From JBEKHT01 sp049511715 (GTDB lineage: Bacteria > Chloroflexota > Anaerolineae > Anaerolineales > RBG-16-64-43): a DNA stretch of 64,000 nucleotides. The first letter of the stretch is position 1, and each line of letters opens with the position of its first letter. The notes under the pieces were generated by a model. The model saw nothing but the letters and a program-made list of their open reading frames with translations. It ran no database searches and was not told where the DNA came from. The stretch spans positions 41,558 to 105,557 of the forward strand of contig JBEKXU010000006.1 of NCBI GenBank assembly GCA_049511715.1, in the 5' to 3' direction. The position numbers and the translations under genes are program-made. Of this stretch, positions 47,956-56,274 are shown piece by piece.

Positions 47956-48780
47956 CTAGCGACCGCCCGTCGCGACTCCGCTTCGACGTTCCAGTCTCCT
48001 CATCGCGGCCAGCAGCCCGACCGAGACGACCACCAGCATCACGGACAGTGCCATGGCCGCCCCCAGCCCGTTCTCAAAGCCCAGGTAGATCAGCAAGGGC
48101 ATGGTCTGGGTTGTGCCCTGCAGATTTCCCGCAAACATCAGCGTCGCCCCAAATTCCCCCAAAGCTCGGCTCCACGCCAGGATCAGCCCAGCCAGCACAG
48201 CCCGTCCCGCGAGGGGAAACATGATGAAGCGGTAGACTTGCCAATCGTTAGCCCCCTCCGCCGTGGCGGCCTCTTCCAGTTCTCGATCGATCCCGGCAAA
48301 GCCCAAGTGCGCCGAGCGGATCAGCAGCGGCGCCGAGACAAAGGTCTGCGCCACAACGACGGCGGCCGTGGTGAAGGGCAGAGCTATGCCAGCGCTGTTC
48401 AGCCACACCCCGAACACGCCCTCCCGCCCGAAGGCGATCAGCAAGGCCAATCCCGCCACGGACGGCGGCAGCACCACGGGCAGATCGATCAGCAACTCCA
48501 ACGCGGTCTTGCCACGGAATTTCCAGCGCGCCAGGACGTATGCCAGGGGCGTCCCGGTAGCCAGGGCAATGAGGGCACTAACCGTGCTCGTCAGCAGGCT
48601 GAGCTTCAGCGCCGACAAGGCCGGGGGGGACAGCACATAGCTGAGGAAATTCCTGCCGATGCCGCGCAAGGCCAGCGCCAGAAGGGGCAGCCCGAGCAAC
48701 GCAACCAATCCCAGGCTGGGCAGAATAAAGACCCAGCCCGGATTATGGTCGAGGAAGTGTTTCCGCACAGAACGATCCAA
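47956..48780 (-). CDS. modB: Molybdate ABC transporter permease
   Basis: A 274-residue inner-membrane permease with about six helices, starting WVFILPSLGLVALLGLPLLA. The EAA loop that contacts the ATPase is ELEEAATAEGANDWQVYRFI followed by MFPLAGRAVLAG. The conserved PPSVAGLALL motif of ModB/CysT-type permeases is present (LPVVLPPSVAGLALLIAFGR). It starts 12 bases after modA. No modC ATPase follows in the window; it must be supplied from elsewhere. Confidence 0.93.
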   Translation of the reverse strand: MDRSVRKHFLDHNPGWVFILPSLGLVALLGLPLLALALRGIGRNFLSYVLSPPALSALKLSLLTSTVSALIALATGTPLAYVLARWKFRGKTALELLIDLPVVLPPSVAGLALLIAFGREGVFGVWLNSAGIALPFTTAAVVVAQTFVSAPLLIRSAHLGFAGIDRELEEAATAEGANDWQVYRFIMFPLAGRAVLAGLILAWSRALGEFGATLMFAGNLQGTTQTMPLLIYLGFENGLGAAMALSVMLVVVSVGLLAAMRRLERRSGVATGGR

Positions 48781-48792
48781 GGGATCTCGCTC

Positions 48793-49659
48793 CTAGGGCC
48801 CAACAGGAGTGAAGCCCCACTTCTTCAACACGGCCTGCCCAGCTGGCGAGAGAACGTAAGCGATGAATTCCGAGGCCAATTGCGGCTGGGGAGCCTTGAT
48901 GAGCGGTGCGATGGGGTACTTCGCAATCACATTGAAATTCGCCGGAATCGCAATGGTCATCAGTTGCGGGGCTGCGATCCCATCCGAGATATAGACGATG
49001 CCCGCATCGGCCTCGCCCAGCTGCACCTTGGCCACGACCTGCTTCACGTCAGTCTCGTTCGACACCACATTCGCCAGAACCTTGGTCTTGAAATCTGCAC
49101 CATAGGAAGGGTCCTTGCTCATGCTGTCGAGGACCTGGCGAGCGTAGTTTCCCGCCGGGACGGTCACGTCCCCGAGGACAATTTTCAGGCCGGGACGCGC
49201 CAAGTCTTGCAAGGTCTGCACGTTGGCTGGATTGTTCTGCGGAAGAATGACCACCAGCTGGTTGGTCAGAAAATCTTTCGCCGTATCCGCCCGGACCAGA
49301 CCAGCGCTCACCAGCGCGTCCATATGCGAATGATCCGCCGAGGCAAAGACATCGGCAAGCGCTCCTTGCGTGATCTGCGTGACCAGTATCTGAGATCCCG
49401 CGAAGTTGAAGTTCACGGTGACCCCGGGATGAGCCGCCTCGAAATTGTTCCCAATCTCCTTGAAAGCGTCGGTAAGCGAAGCCGCCGCAAAGACGGTCAG
49501 ACTGCGCGGCTCAGGCGCCTGAGTCGGCGCTAACGATGTCGGCAGCATCGAGGTTTCTGTGGGCGCCACGGTGACGGGAGCAGGTGCCGCTGCCGCCGCC
49601 GGTCCGCAGGCGACCAGAAGGGCCATGACCGGAAGGACAAGAAGTGTCAGCCGTTTCAT
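48793..49659 (-). CDS. modA: Molybdate-binding lipoprotein
   Basis: A 288-residue extracytoplasmic solute-binding protein. The lipobox is LLVACG, cysteine 18, followed by an Ala/Pro/Thr linker to residue 50. The mature domain has LTVFAAASLTDAFKEIGNNF with Ser ligands for the oxyanion, NFNFAGSQILVTQITQGALA and DVFASADHSHMDAL, all typical of ModA (WtpA less so). Toward the C-terminus, GIVYISDGIAA contains another ligand region. It delivers molybdate or tungstate to ModB. Its ATG overlaps the PadR gene stop (ATGA at 49656). Confidence 0.95.
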   Translation of the reverse strand: MKRLTLLVLPVMALLVACGPAAAAAPAPVTVAPTETSMLPTSLAPTQAPEPRSLTVFAAASLTDAFKEIGNNFEAAHPGVTVNFNFAGSQILVTQITQGALADVFASADHSHMDALVSAGLVRADTAKDFLTNQLVVILPQNNPANVQTLQDLARPGLKIVLGDVTVPAGNYARQVLDSMSKDPSYGADFKTKVLANVVSNETDVKQVVAKVQLGEADAGIVYISDGIAAPQLMTIAIPANFNVIAKYPIAPLIKAPQPQLASEFIAYVLSPAGQAVLKKWGFTPVGP

Positions 49660-50225
49660 GTGGTTCTCCTATGCGTGCTTGATCCAAAGGCCTCAGCGCA
49701 TCTGGCCAGCCAATCCCGAACCGATCGGAGCTGCTCAATGCGCAGGTCCAGGCCAAGGCGGTTGAAAGTCTGTTCCGGAGCCACCGCGGTCCGACTGATA
49801 TCGAGCCGGGTGAGAGACGCGCTGATCTGGGCCGACTGGGCCTCGAGCAATGCCGGGATCATGTCGGGGAACAGTTTCCATGCAAAATAGAGGCGGGTGA
49901 TGAACTCCAGCCGGATCGCGCGGACGCTGCTTCCGGAAGGCGTTTCCAGCCATTCCTCAAACCGCCGGCGACCCGAGGCCGTTATCCGCAGGAGTTGCCG
50001 TGGGGGGAGCTTTTGCTGTTCCAGGGTGGTGGAGGAGATATACCCTTGCGATTCCAACCGTTTCAGGATGGTGTAGGTTTGACTTTGGCTGACATGCCAG
50101 ACCTGGCCCAGTTCGGTCGCCAGCAGCTGGTGCAGGTTGTAGCCATGATTCCGCTGCTTGTAGAGAAACCCGAGCAACGCATATTCCGGCGAGCGAGCCC
50201 CGAGATGATGAACTGATTGAGGCAT
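49656..50225 (-). CDS. PadR-family transcriptional regulator of the mod operon
   Basis: A 189-residue regulator. The winged helix-turn-helix is at residues 10-90 (EYALLGFLYKQRNHGYNLHQ; SQSQTYTILKRLESQGYI). A C-terminal helical dimerisation domain follows (RLEFITRLYFAWKLFPDMIP). PadR proteins are usually repressors relieved by a small ligand. As the first gene of an overlapping padR-modA-modB operon, it probably controls molybdate uptake. That would be an alternative to the usual ModE. ATG 50225 is close to the predicted transcript start. Confidence 0.88.
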   Translation of the reverse strand: MPQSVHHLGARSPEYALLGFLYKQRNHGYNLHQLLATELGQVWHVSQSQTYTILKRLESQGYISSTTLEQQKLPPRQLLRITASGRRRFEEWLETPSGSSVRAIRLEFITRLYFAWKLFPDMIPALLEAQSAQISASLTRLDISRTAVAPEQTFNRLGLDLRIEQLRSVRDWLARCAEAFGSSTHRRTT

Positions 50226-50227
50226 GC

Positions 50228-50244
50228 TACTCACTGAGTGAGTA
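50228..50244. promoter_or_regulatory. Palindromic operator upstream of padR-modAB
   Basis: TACTCAC-TGA-GTGAGTA, perfect 7-base arms with 3-base centre. It overlaps the -10 element and the start of transcription, three bases before the padR ATG, so protein bound there would block the promoter. Autorepression by PadR is the likely use. Confidence 0.65.
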
Positions 50245-50269
50245 TATCGCGTCGCCGCAACGGACGCAA
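50241..50269 (-). promoter_or_regulatory. Sigma-70-type promoter of padR-modAB
   Basis: Minus-strand TTGCGT (50269-50264), 17-base spacer, TATACT (50246-50241). The expected start lies about 9 bases before the ATG, so the mRNA would be nearly leaderless. Confidence 0.6.
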
Positions 50270-50350
50270 ATGCACCATGCGGCCGATCCATAAGGTCAGA
50301 ACGGGGAGGTTCGAAGGCAAACGAATCCGACCGACCTATTTGCCCTTCCC

Positions 50351-50805
50351 AACAGGCGAAAAGTGCGCCGCCCTCTCTGGCAGAAGGCGAGGGACGAAGC
50401 ATTCATCAAGGCTGCTGCGGAACTCAGGCCCGAGTTTATCCAATGCCCGCACTGTTCGGCCTGGGTCTACAACAAGAGCTGCTGGCATACTCACTGTGGC
50501 CTGCGCAAGAAGTGCGCGGTCGACACGGGGGTAGAGATGGCTTCCGAACAGGCCAGCCGGACGGTCGAGGTAATCTGGGAGCATTCCAAAGTGGCCGAAT
50601 CTGACCGACAGATGGTCAAAGATGAGAGCTGGCGGGCCGGAGCCCGCGCCACCTGCCAACCTACTCCGCGCCCCTGGCAAAGAAGGTCTAGTTCTGTCGG
50701 GAATGCGGGAGAACCATCCAGCCGGACAAGTACTCCACAAAATGCGGCGCCTAGCTAACAGCAGATGCCAACTTCTGCGCCGAGTGCGGGGCAAGACAGG
50801 GATAG
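50351..50805 (+). pseudogene. Decayed multi-zinc-ribbon protein
   Basis: The frame first reads RRKVRRPLWQKARDEAFIKA and FIQCPHCSAWVYNKSCW, then HTHCGLRKKCAVDTGVEMAS and EVIWEHSKVAESDRQMV. This is a widespread family with a CxxC...CW...C..C core and further CxxC ribbons. Near 50650-50660 the frame shifts; in the new frame FCRECGRTIQPDKYSTKCGA and NFCAECGAR continue the homology but contain TAG at 50689 and 50752. No good start codon or upstream segment is left. Two stops plus a frameshift make it a pseudogene. Confidence 0.75.
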
Positions 50806-51322
50806 CCCTCCCGGGTCGAGGGAAAGGAACGCGTCGGTTCCTCCCTGGGCTGACCCCCAGACGCTTATGCGCCCAGAGGGCGTCCAAAGGATTTCCTCCG
50901 AGTGGCGGGGCCGGTCGGGTCTTTTTGGGCGACCTCCTCTCGCCCGACAACCTCGGCCGGAAACTCAGCCGAGCCTCAGAACATGCGAGTTGTGGCGAAG
51001 AAGCGATCCGTTCCGGAGGGTGGCATCTGCGCGCAAGCGCTTATGTTCAGCCAACACATCAGCGATGTTCATGCTTTCAAGCTATGCAAGAAACTGGCCA
51101 AGACCCCGCAACTATGAATCCGGGGCGCTTAGTGCAAAAACGAAAAGCCAGCGTCGACAAGCGTTTTGAATCTCACGAGGATGGGCGTATTGTATCGGTA
51201 TCGAGGCAAGTCTAATTCCACGCCGGATTCTGCGGTGGCTGGCGGGGTTGCCCTCGAAGCTGGCTGCTCGGAACTGTGCCGTAATCGTCCCTAATCGTTC
51301 CGCGGATAGTCAACACTTTTCA
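50806..51322. other. Non-coding stretch before the methyltransferase
   Basis: About 520 bases with falling GC content toward the methyltransferase. Only broken short frames are present. No terminator or RNA gene was recognised. Confidence 0.35.
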
Positions 51323-51982
51323 ATGGACAAATCCATGGACGTCATGAGTAAACTGACCCAAGAACGGTTGACAAATGCGCGGAAGCCTGGAGGCAGGCTT
51401 GGCAGGCTTCTCATGAGAGCCATGAACATTTCTCATTACCAATTAACCCACTGGGGGTTAAGTCATCTCTCGATCGGGAAACAAGACACGATCCTAGATG
51501 TGGGTTGTGGCGGGGGTGGCACCGTTCATGCGTTAGCCAAGCTCGCTGCAAATGGAAAAGTCTACGGTATCGATTTCTCCGATGAGAGTGTCCTGGTGTC
51601 CCGTAGGACCAACAAGCAATTGGTTCAGATGGGCCGCGTCGAAATCCAGCAAAGTTCTGTATCGTGTTTGCCATTCTCCGGGAGCCTATTTGATCTCGTC
51701 ACGGCTGTGAACACCCATAACTTCTGGCCTGATTTGGTCGCGGACATGCAAGAGATCTTGCGTGTTTTGAAACCCGGCGGAAAGTTGATTATTATTGGAA
51801 GCGTATACAATGGCGGGAAATATGACAAGCGGAATCAAAAGTTTTCAGAATTGATCAAAATAGCCTTCCCCAGCGTCCATGAACTCCGCGAGCTTTTCTT
51901 GAGGGCCGGTTATTCAGAAGTTCAGATGTTTGAGAAATATGATTCGAGTTGGTTCTGCGGCATTGGCACAAAACCATTGTAG
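51323..51982 (+). CDS. Class I SAM-dependent methyltransferase
   Basis: A 219-residue methyltransferase of the UbiE/Methyltransf_11 type. Motif I is ILDVGCGGGGTVHALAKLA, then VYGIDFSDESV with the acidic ribose-binding residue, VSCLPFSGSLFDLVTAVNTH and LRVLKPGGKLIIIG (post III). ATG 51323 lacks a strong ribosome site; nearby ATGs (51335, 51344) are alternatives. Codon use is much more AT-rich than in neighbours (for example TATTATTGGAAGCG...), which suggests recent acquisition. The substrate is unknown, and it has no operon partner. Confidence 0.85.
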   Translation: MDKSMDVMSKLTQERLTNARKPGGRLGRLLMRAMNISHYQLTHWGLSHLSIGKQDTILDVGCGGGGTVHALAKLAANGKVYGIDFSDESVLVSRRTNKQLVQMGRVEIQQSSVSCLPFSGSLFDLVTAVNTHNFWPDLVADMQEILRVLKPGGKLIIIGSVYNGGKYDKRNQKFSELIKIAFPSVHELRELFLRAGYSEVQMFEKYDSSWFCGIGTKPL

Positions 51983-52335
51983 GTATTTTGATAGAAAGAA
52001 AAGACTAACAAGCGGCCAACCAGTTCTAGGAGGATCCGCCCAACCAGGCGCTGTAGGCGACTTGGCGTCCTGGCCTTTCTTCCCCCGGGCGATGGCCTGT
52101 TTCGAGGGACGGGTCCGGCAGATTCCTGGACCAGGATCTTGCGTCCGTGCCCGAAACATGGCTTCGATCTTGTCGAGGGGCTCCAATCCTTGCCCCACCA
52201 TGCAGAAACGATCATCCTGCACGAAGCAGCTTCGACAAGAGCAGAGGCACTCTTGCTGCCTGCGATCGCGCCATCGTAGAGAAACCCGGCAAATAAGGTA
52301 CCTCTGATCTTTTCCCCCGGTCGCGCGCGCGGCCC
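51983..52335. other. Intergenic region with a Cys-rich minus-strand open frame
   Basis: On the minus strand a stretch reads QQECLCSCRSCFVQDDRFCM followed by VGQGLEPLDKIEAMFRAR (about 52120-52250). The four clustered Cys look protein-like, but no start or full domain is clear. It may be a remnant of a small metal- or redox-binding gene. Confidence 0.3.
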
Positions 52336-53655
52336 TTACAGTCGGCGCCACATTTCCGGCGCGAGCTCCCGTGAGCGCGCGGCAATCCGCTCCTCATCAA
52401 GAGACAGGATCTTCTTCCCGCGCATCAGAATCTTGCCCCGGCACACGGTGGTGTCCACGGTGGCATCCACCATTCCAAAGATCAGATGTCCAAGAAAATT
52501 ATTGGAATCCAGCGGCGTGGGGGGCAAATAGTCGAGGATCGCCAGATCGGCAGGCAACCCTTCGGCGATCTCCCCCAGGCGAAGGCCGAACTGCTGCTCG
52601 CAGATCGCGGCGTTATTGCCAAGCAGCATCTGGGGTGCCTCCACGAAAGCCACCCGCGGGTCATGCTGATCGAGGCGCTGCAGGAGGTAAGCGCAGCGCA
52701 TCTGCGACTGCATATCCGAAGACATGCCGTCGCTCCCCAACCCGACCCGGATGCCCTTCTTCAGCATCGTCAGGACCTTCGGGACCCCCACGGCGTTGTT
52801 CATATTCGACTCGGGATTATGCGCGACGCTCGTCCGCGTTCCGGCGAGTGTGTCCATTTCCCCCTCGTCAATATGGACGCAGTGCACAAAGAGCGAGCGT
52901 TCCCCGGTGACCCCGAGCCGGTGCAGGCGTTCGACCGTGGGCACACCGTACTTCGCCAGGGAGTCTTCACGGTCCACAACCCCCTCACCGACGTGAATAT
53001 GGCAACCGACGCCTGCGTCTTTGGCAATGCCCACGCACTTTTCAAGCGTCGCATCGGAGAGGGTGAAGGAAGCGTGCAGTCCCATCATCGCGGCGATCTG
53101 CCCATCTCCCTTGCCGGTCTTGCGGATGAACCGCTCATTCTCGGCGATCCCGCCTCCGGGGACATTCCGGTCGGACACCTCGTAACAGAGCGACGCGCGG
53201 AGCCCGGCCTCCCGAACCGCTTTCTCGATCAGGTCCAGCGAACCGTTCCTCCAGGACGGGGAAGCGTGGTGATCGATGACCGTGGTGGTCCCGTTGCGGA
53301 TGCACTCCGCCAAAGGGACCTGGGCCGACAACGTGATGTCTTCCTCCGAGAGGGCCCGATCCAGTTTCCACCACAACCTTTCGAGGATCTCGACGAAGTT
53401 GGAGGCCGGCTCACCGGGAGGGGTCATCCCGCGAGCCATGGTGGAGTAGAAGTGGTGGTGAGTGCAGAGGAAGCCCGGCAGGATCACTTTGCCTGAGCAG
53501 TCGACCACTTCGGCGCGAGGGAAACGCGACCTCATCGCCGCCACCGGGCCGATGGCTCCGATCCGATCGCCCTCAGCCACTACCGTATGATTCCACAGAA
53601 CGCGATTGTCCTTGCCCAGCGTGACCACAATACCGTTCTCAAAGCGGATTGTCAT
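52336..53655 (-). CDS. ssnA: SsnA-like aminohydrolase (amidohydrolase superfamily)
   Basis: A 439-residue metal-dependent hydrolase. The metal motif is LCTHHHFYSTMARGM, in place of the usual HxH, characteristic of SsnA; then CHIHVGEG, HCVHIDEGEM and the Asp in VGLGSDGMSSDMQSQM. SsnA proteins are encoded with selenium-dependent molybdenum hydroxylases (E. coli ygfK-ssnA-ygfM-xdhD) and are presumed purine or related deaminases. The gene begins 115 bases after a PreT-PreA-like fusion on the same strand. It is a paralogue of the amidohydrolase at 10712 but lacks its CYTH domain. Confidence 0.88.
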   Translation of the reverse strand: MTIRFENGIVVTLGKDNRVLWNHTVVAEGDRIGAIGPVAAMRSRFPRAEVVDCSGKVILPGFLCTHHHFYSTMARGMTPPGEPASNFVEILERLWWKLDRALSEEDITLSAQVPLAECIRNGTTTVIDHHASPSWRNGSLDLIEKAVREAGLRASLCYEVSDRNVPGGGIAENERFIRKTGKGDGQIAAMMGLHASFTLSDATLEKCVGIAKDAGVGCHIHVGEGVVDREDSLAKYGVPTVERLHRLGVTGERSLFVHCVHIDEGEMDTLAGTRTSVAHNPESNMNNAVGVPKVLTMLKKGIRVGLGSDGMSSDMQSQMRCAYLLQRLDQHDPRVAFVEAPQMLLGNNAAICEQQFGLRLGEIAEGLPADLAILDYLPPTPLDSNNFLGHLIFGMVDATVDTTVCRGKILMRGKKILSLDEERIAARSRELAPEMWRRL

Positions 53656-53769
53656 GGCTTGTCCTTTCCGATAAGAACCGTCTGCCTTCGCCGTCCACCG
53701 TTCCGCCCACGAGCCAGCCCCATTCCGCGCGATGGCCAGGCCAGGGTCCTCCCACGCACACGCCTCATC

Positions 53770-56274
53770 TCACCTCTCCACCAGCATCTCGAGCTCGGCC
53801 GGCGTCCGATCCCGCATGCGGATGGCGCCGAAGGCGCACTTTTTCGCGCAGATCGAGCAGCCGACGCACTTGGCCGGATCCGAAACGGGCAGGTGCTGTT
53901 CATCCAGCTGGATCGCCAGATAGGGACAGCGTGTGCAGTTGCCGCAAGAGACGCACAGGTCGCGGTCAAAGGAGGAGATCTTCTTGACCGGGGTCAGCGC
54001 CATGAAGTCGGTGATCGGCTTGGGCTGCGTGATCCCAATCAGTTCCGGCACTGAGCGGATGCCGCGCTGCTGCATCAGGAAGGCGGTCCCGGACTCCAGT
54101 TCCCGGATGATCCCGTACCCCTGTTTCATCACGATCGTGCAGAACTGAACCGTCTCCACGCCCAGGGCCAGGAAGTCCATGGCGGCCTTGTAGTCCATCG
54201 GTCCGCCATTGCCGGAAATAACGATTCCCTCGGGGACCGCCTTGGCCAGGGTCAAGTAGGAGATGGGGGTAACCCCCTCCCCGCTCATCCCGACGACGAT
54301 GCCCTCCTCCCACACCCGACCGTTTCCCGCAGGTCGAAACGCCAGCGTCGGGAAGGTATTCGCCAGCGTGATGCCCGCCCGCTTGCCGGGATACCGCGCG
54401 AGGACCTCGCGGATGGCGCGGATGACCGGCACGATCGACGTAACCGCCGCCGTCAGCTTGAACAGTTTGGGGACTTCGGCCGATCCGACCGCCATGATCC
54501 ACTCGATGATTTTGGCGGTCAGTTCCGCGTCCTGGGAAACAATGTCCCCTTTCGTTCCGTCGCCGCCTTGCGGGCAGGATAACGAATACTCAATTCCCAT
54601 GGCCCCGGCCGCTTCGAGTTTCTTTGTGTTGGACTGCCAGCCCAGCGCGTCGGTCTCGTCGTGGCCCGTGACTGGCCCCCCGGTCGAAGCCATGCTGAGC
54701 CGGTCCGGCCAGTTCTTGACCAGCTGCTCCAGCTCGCGGCAGACTCGGTCGAGTGCATGGCCCGAGACGTTGTCACAATTGGCATAAGTCTGGGGACCGA
54801 AGGTGAACATGTATTCGGAAGGAATGTGGATCGGGACGTTGTCAAACGCGGTCTTCATGACCGCTCCAGCCCAGCCGGCCTCATAGGCAAGCGTCACCTG
54901 TCGCAGCCCATCCGTCACCGGCGAGGCCGAAAGCAGGAATGGCGAACGGATCCGCCGCCCGAAGAACTTCGTCTCCAAGGAGACGGGCACGGGATTAAAC
55001 CCGGGCAAGGCGAAGAACGACTTGGTCGCCTTCGGAATGACCGGCGCAACTTGGGCCCGCACATAGGCGTCGATCTGCAGAGCCGCGTTCTTTCCGGACG
55101 CGGCCGCCTCAACGACCGTCGTGGGACCATTGGCCATGTCGCCGGCGTAGAACACTCCCTTGGCTGGCTCCCGCGCCAGCGTCGAGCGCATGCCGATGGC
55201 AAGGACCACAGCCGAGATATCGGTCCGGACGCCAGCGCTTCCGCTCTCGTCCTGCATGTGGGACGGGTGGAAGGGTTTTCCCTCCGGCAGCCGGACCCTC
55301 ACGGTGTCCATGCCGGCCACGGAGTTCCCTGCCTTCCGGATTCCCTGGACGCGAATCCGACTGTTGACTTCAATGTCGTAGTCCAGCAGTTCTTTCCGCT
55401 CCTTGGCGGTTAAGGGCATCTCCGAGAGCTTCTCCAACATGAAGAGCTCGACCCGTCGGGCCCCGCGGGCCTTGGCCGTCACGGCGCAGTCGAGCGCCGT
55501 GGCCCCGCCGCCGACGACAGCCACATCGCCCGCGAAGGAGTACGCCTCCGGCGCTGAGAGAAGGTCCGTCATCGTGATGGCCAGGTCCTCGTTCGCGATG
55601 CCAAGCCGGATCGGCGCCCAAAGTCCGACCGCGACGCACACGGCCGAGTAGCCCTGGTCAAGAAGCCGGCGGGGGTCATCAATGTTCCTGCCCAGCTTCG
55701 GGGTGATGCTCCCCAAGGACAGCACGAATTCAATATCCGTCTCCAGCGCGTGCCTGTCGAGGCGGTAGCCGGGAATCAAGGCCATCATTCCGCCCAGCGC
55801 CGGTCGCGCCTCGAAAAGGTCCACGGCATATCCCATCTGCGCCAGGGAACCGGCGGCGGCAAGCCCCGCCGGGCCGCCTCCCACGACGGCGACGGCCTTC
55901 CCATTGGGCTTGGCGTCCGCGAAGGTTGGGATCCCGCCAAGCCGCTTGGCCGTCTCGACAACCGTCGCCTGAACCCTGGGGATGTCAATTGCCCCGTCGA
56001 ACAGCTTCCGGGAGCACGCCGCCATGCAGTGGCGGTCCGGGCACACCAGGCCGCAAACACCCCCTAGAGGGTTGTTCCGCATGACTTCACCGGCGGCACG
56101 CCGCAGATCCGAGGGTTGTCCCCCGCGCGCGGCCATGATGAAGTCGAAGGGCGAGCAATTGCAGGGACAGGCGGCCGTGCAGGGCTTCTCCTCGCAATAC
56201 TCGCAGCGCGCGAGCTCCGTCTGGAACTGGCGCAAGGTCATCAAGAACGGGTCGCCATACGAATCCTGATTCAT
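53770..56274 (-). CDS. PreT-PreA-like fusion (dihydropyrimidine-dehydrogenase-type flavo-iron-sulfur oxidoreductase)
   Basis: An 834-residue protein ordered as in DPD. The N-terminal Fe-S domain (about 20-110) has CEYCEEKPCTAACPCNC and CGLVCPDRHCMAAC. FAD- and NAD(P)H-binding domains follow (VAVVGGGPAGLAAAGSLAQM; DVAVVGGGATALDCAVTAK). Next comes a DHOD-like FMN barrel from about residue 430 (FFGRRIRSPFLLSASPVTDG). The C-terminus has two [4Fe-4S] motifs (CVSCGNCTRCP and CVGCSICAKKC). In the barrel the loop SCPQGGDGTKGDIVSQDAE lacks the catalytic Cys of DPD (LACGQD), with Ser nearby instead. The substrate may thus not be uracil or thymine. ATG 56274 follows GGGAGGTGTCCC. It pairs with the SsnA gene. 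Confidence 0.88.
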   Translation of the reverse strand: MNQDSYGDPFLMTLRQFQTELARCEYCEEKPCTAACPCNCSPFDFIMAARGGQPSDLRRAAGEVMRNNPLGGVCGLVCPDRHCMAACSRKLFDGAIDIPRVQATVVETAKRLGGIPTFADAKPNGKAVAVVGGGPAGLAAAGSLAQMGYAVDLFEARPALGGMMALIPGYRLDRHALETDIEFVLSLGSITPKLGRNIDDPRRLLDQGYSAVCVAVGLWAPIRLGIANEDLAITMTDLLSAPEAYSFAGDVAVVGGGATALDCAVTAKARGARRVELFMLEKLSEMPLTAKERKELLDYDIEVNSRIRVQGIRKAGNSVAGMDTVRVRLPEGKPFHPSHMQDESGSAGVRTDISAVVLAIGMRSTLAREPAKGVFYAGDMANGPTTVVEAAASGKNAALQIDAYVRAQVAPVIPKATKSFFALPGFNPVPVSLETKFFGRRIRSPFLLSASPVTDGLRQVTLAYEAGWAGAVMKTAFDNVPIHIPSEYMFTFGPQTYANCDNVSGHALDRVCRELEQLVKNWPDRLSMASTGGPVTGHDETDALGWQSNTKKLEAAGAMGIEYSLSCPQGGDGTKGDIVSQDAELTAKIIEWIMAVGSAEVPKLFKLTAAVTSIVPVIRAIREVLARYPGKRAGITLANTFPTLAFRPAGNGRVWEEGIVVGMSGEGVTPISYLTLAKAVPEGIVISGNGGPMDYKAAMDFLALGVETVQFCTIVMKQGYGIIRELESGTAFLMQQRGIRSVPELIGITQPKPITDFMALTPVKKISSFDRDLCVSCGNCTRCPYLAIQLDEQHLPVSDPAKCVGCSICAKKCAFGAIRMRDRTPAELEMLVER

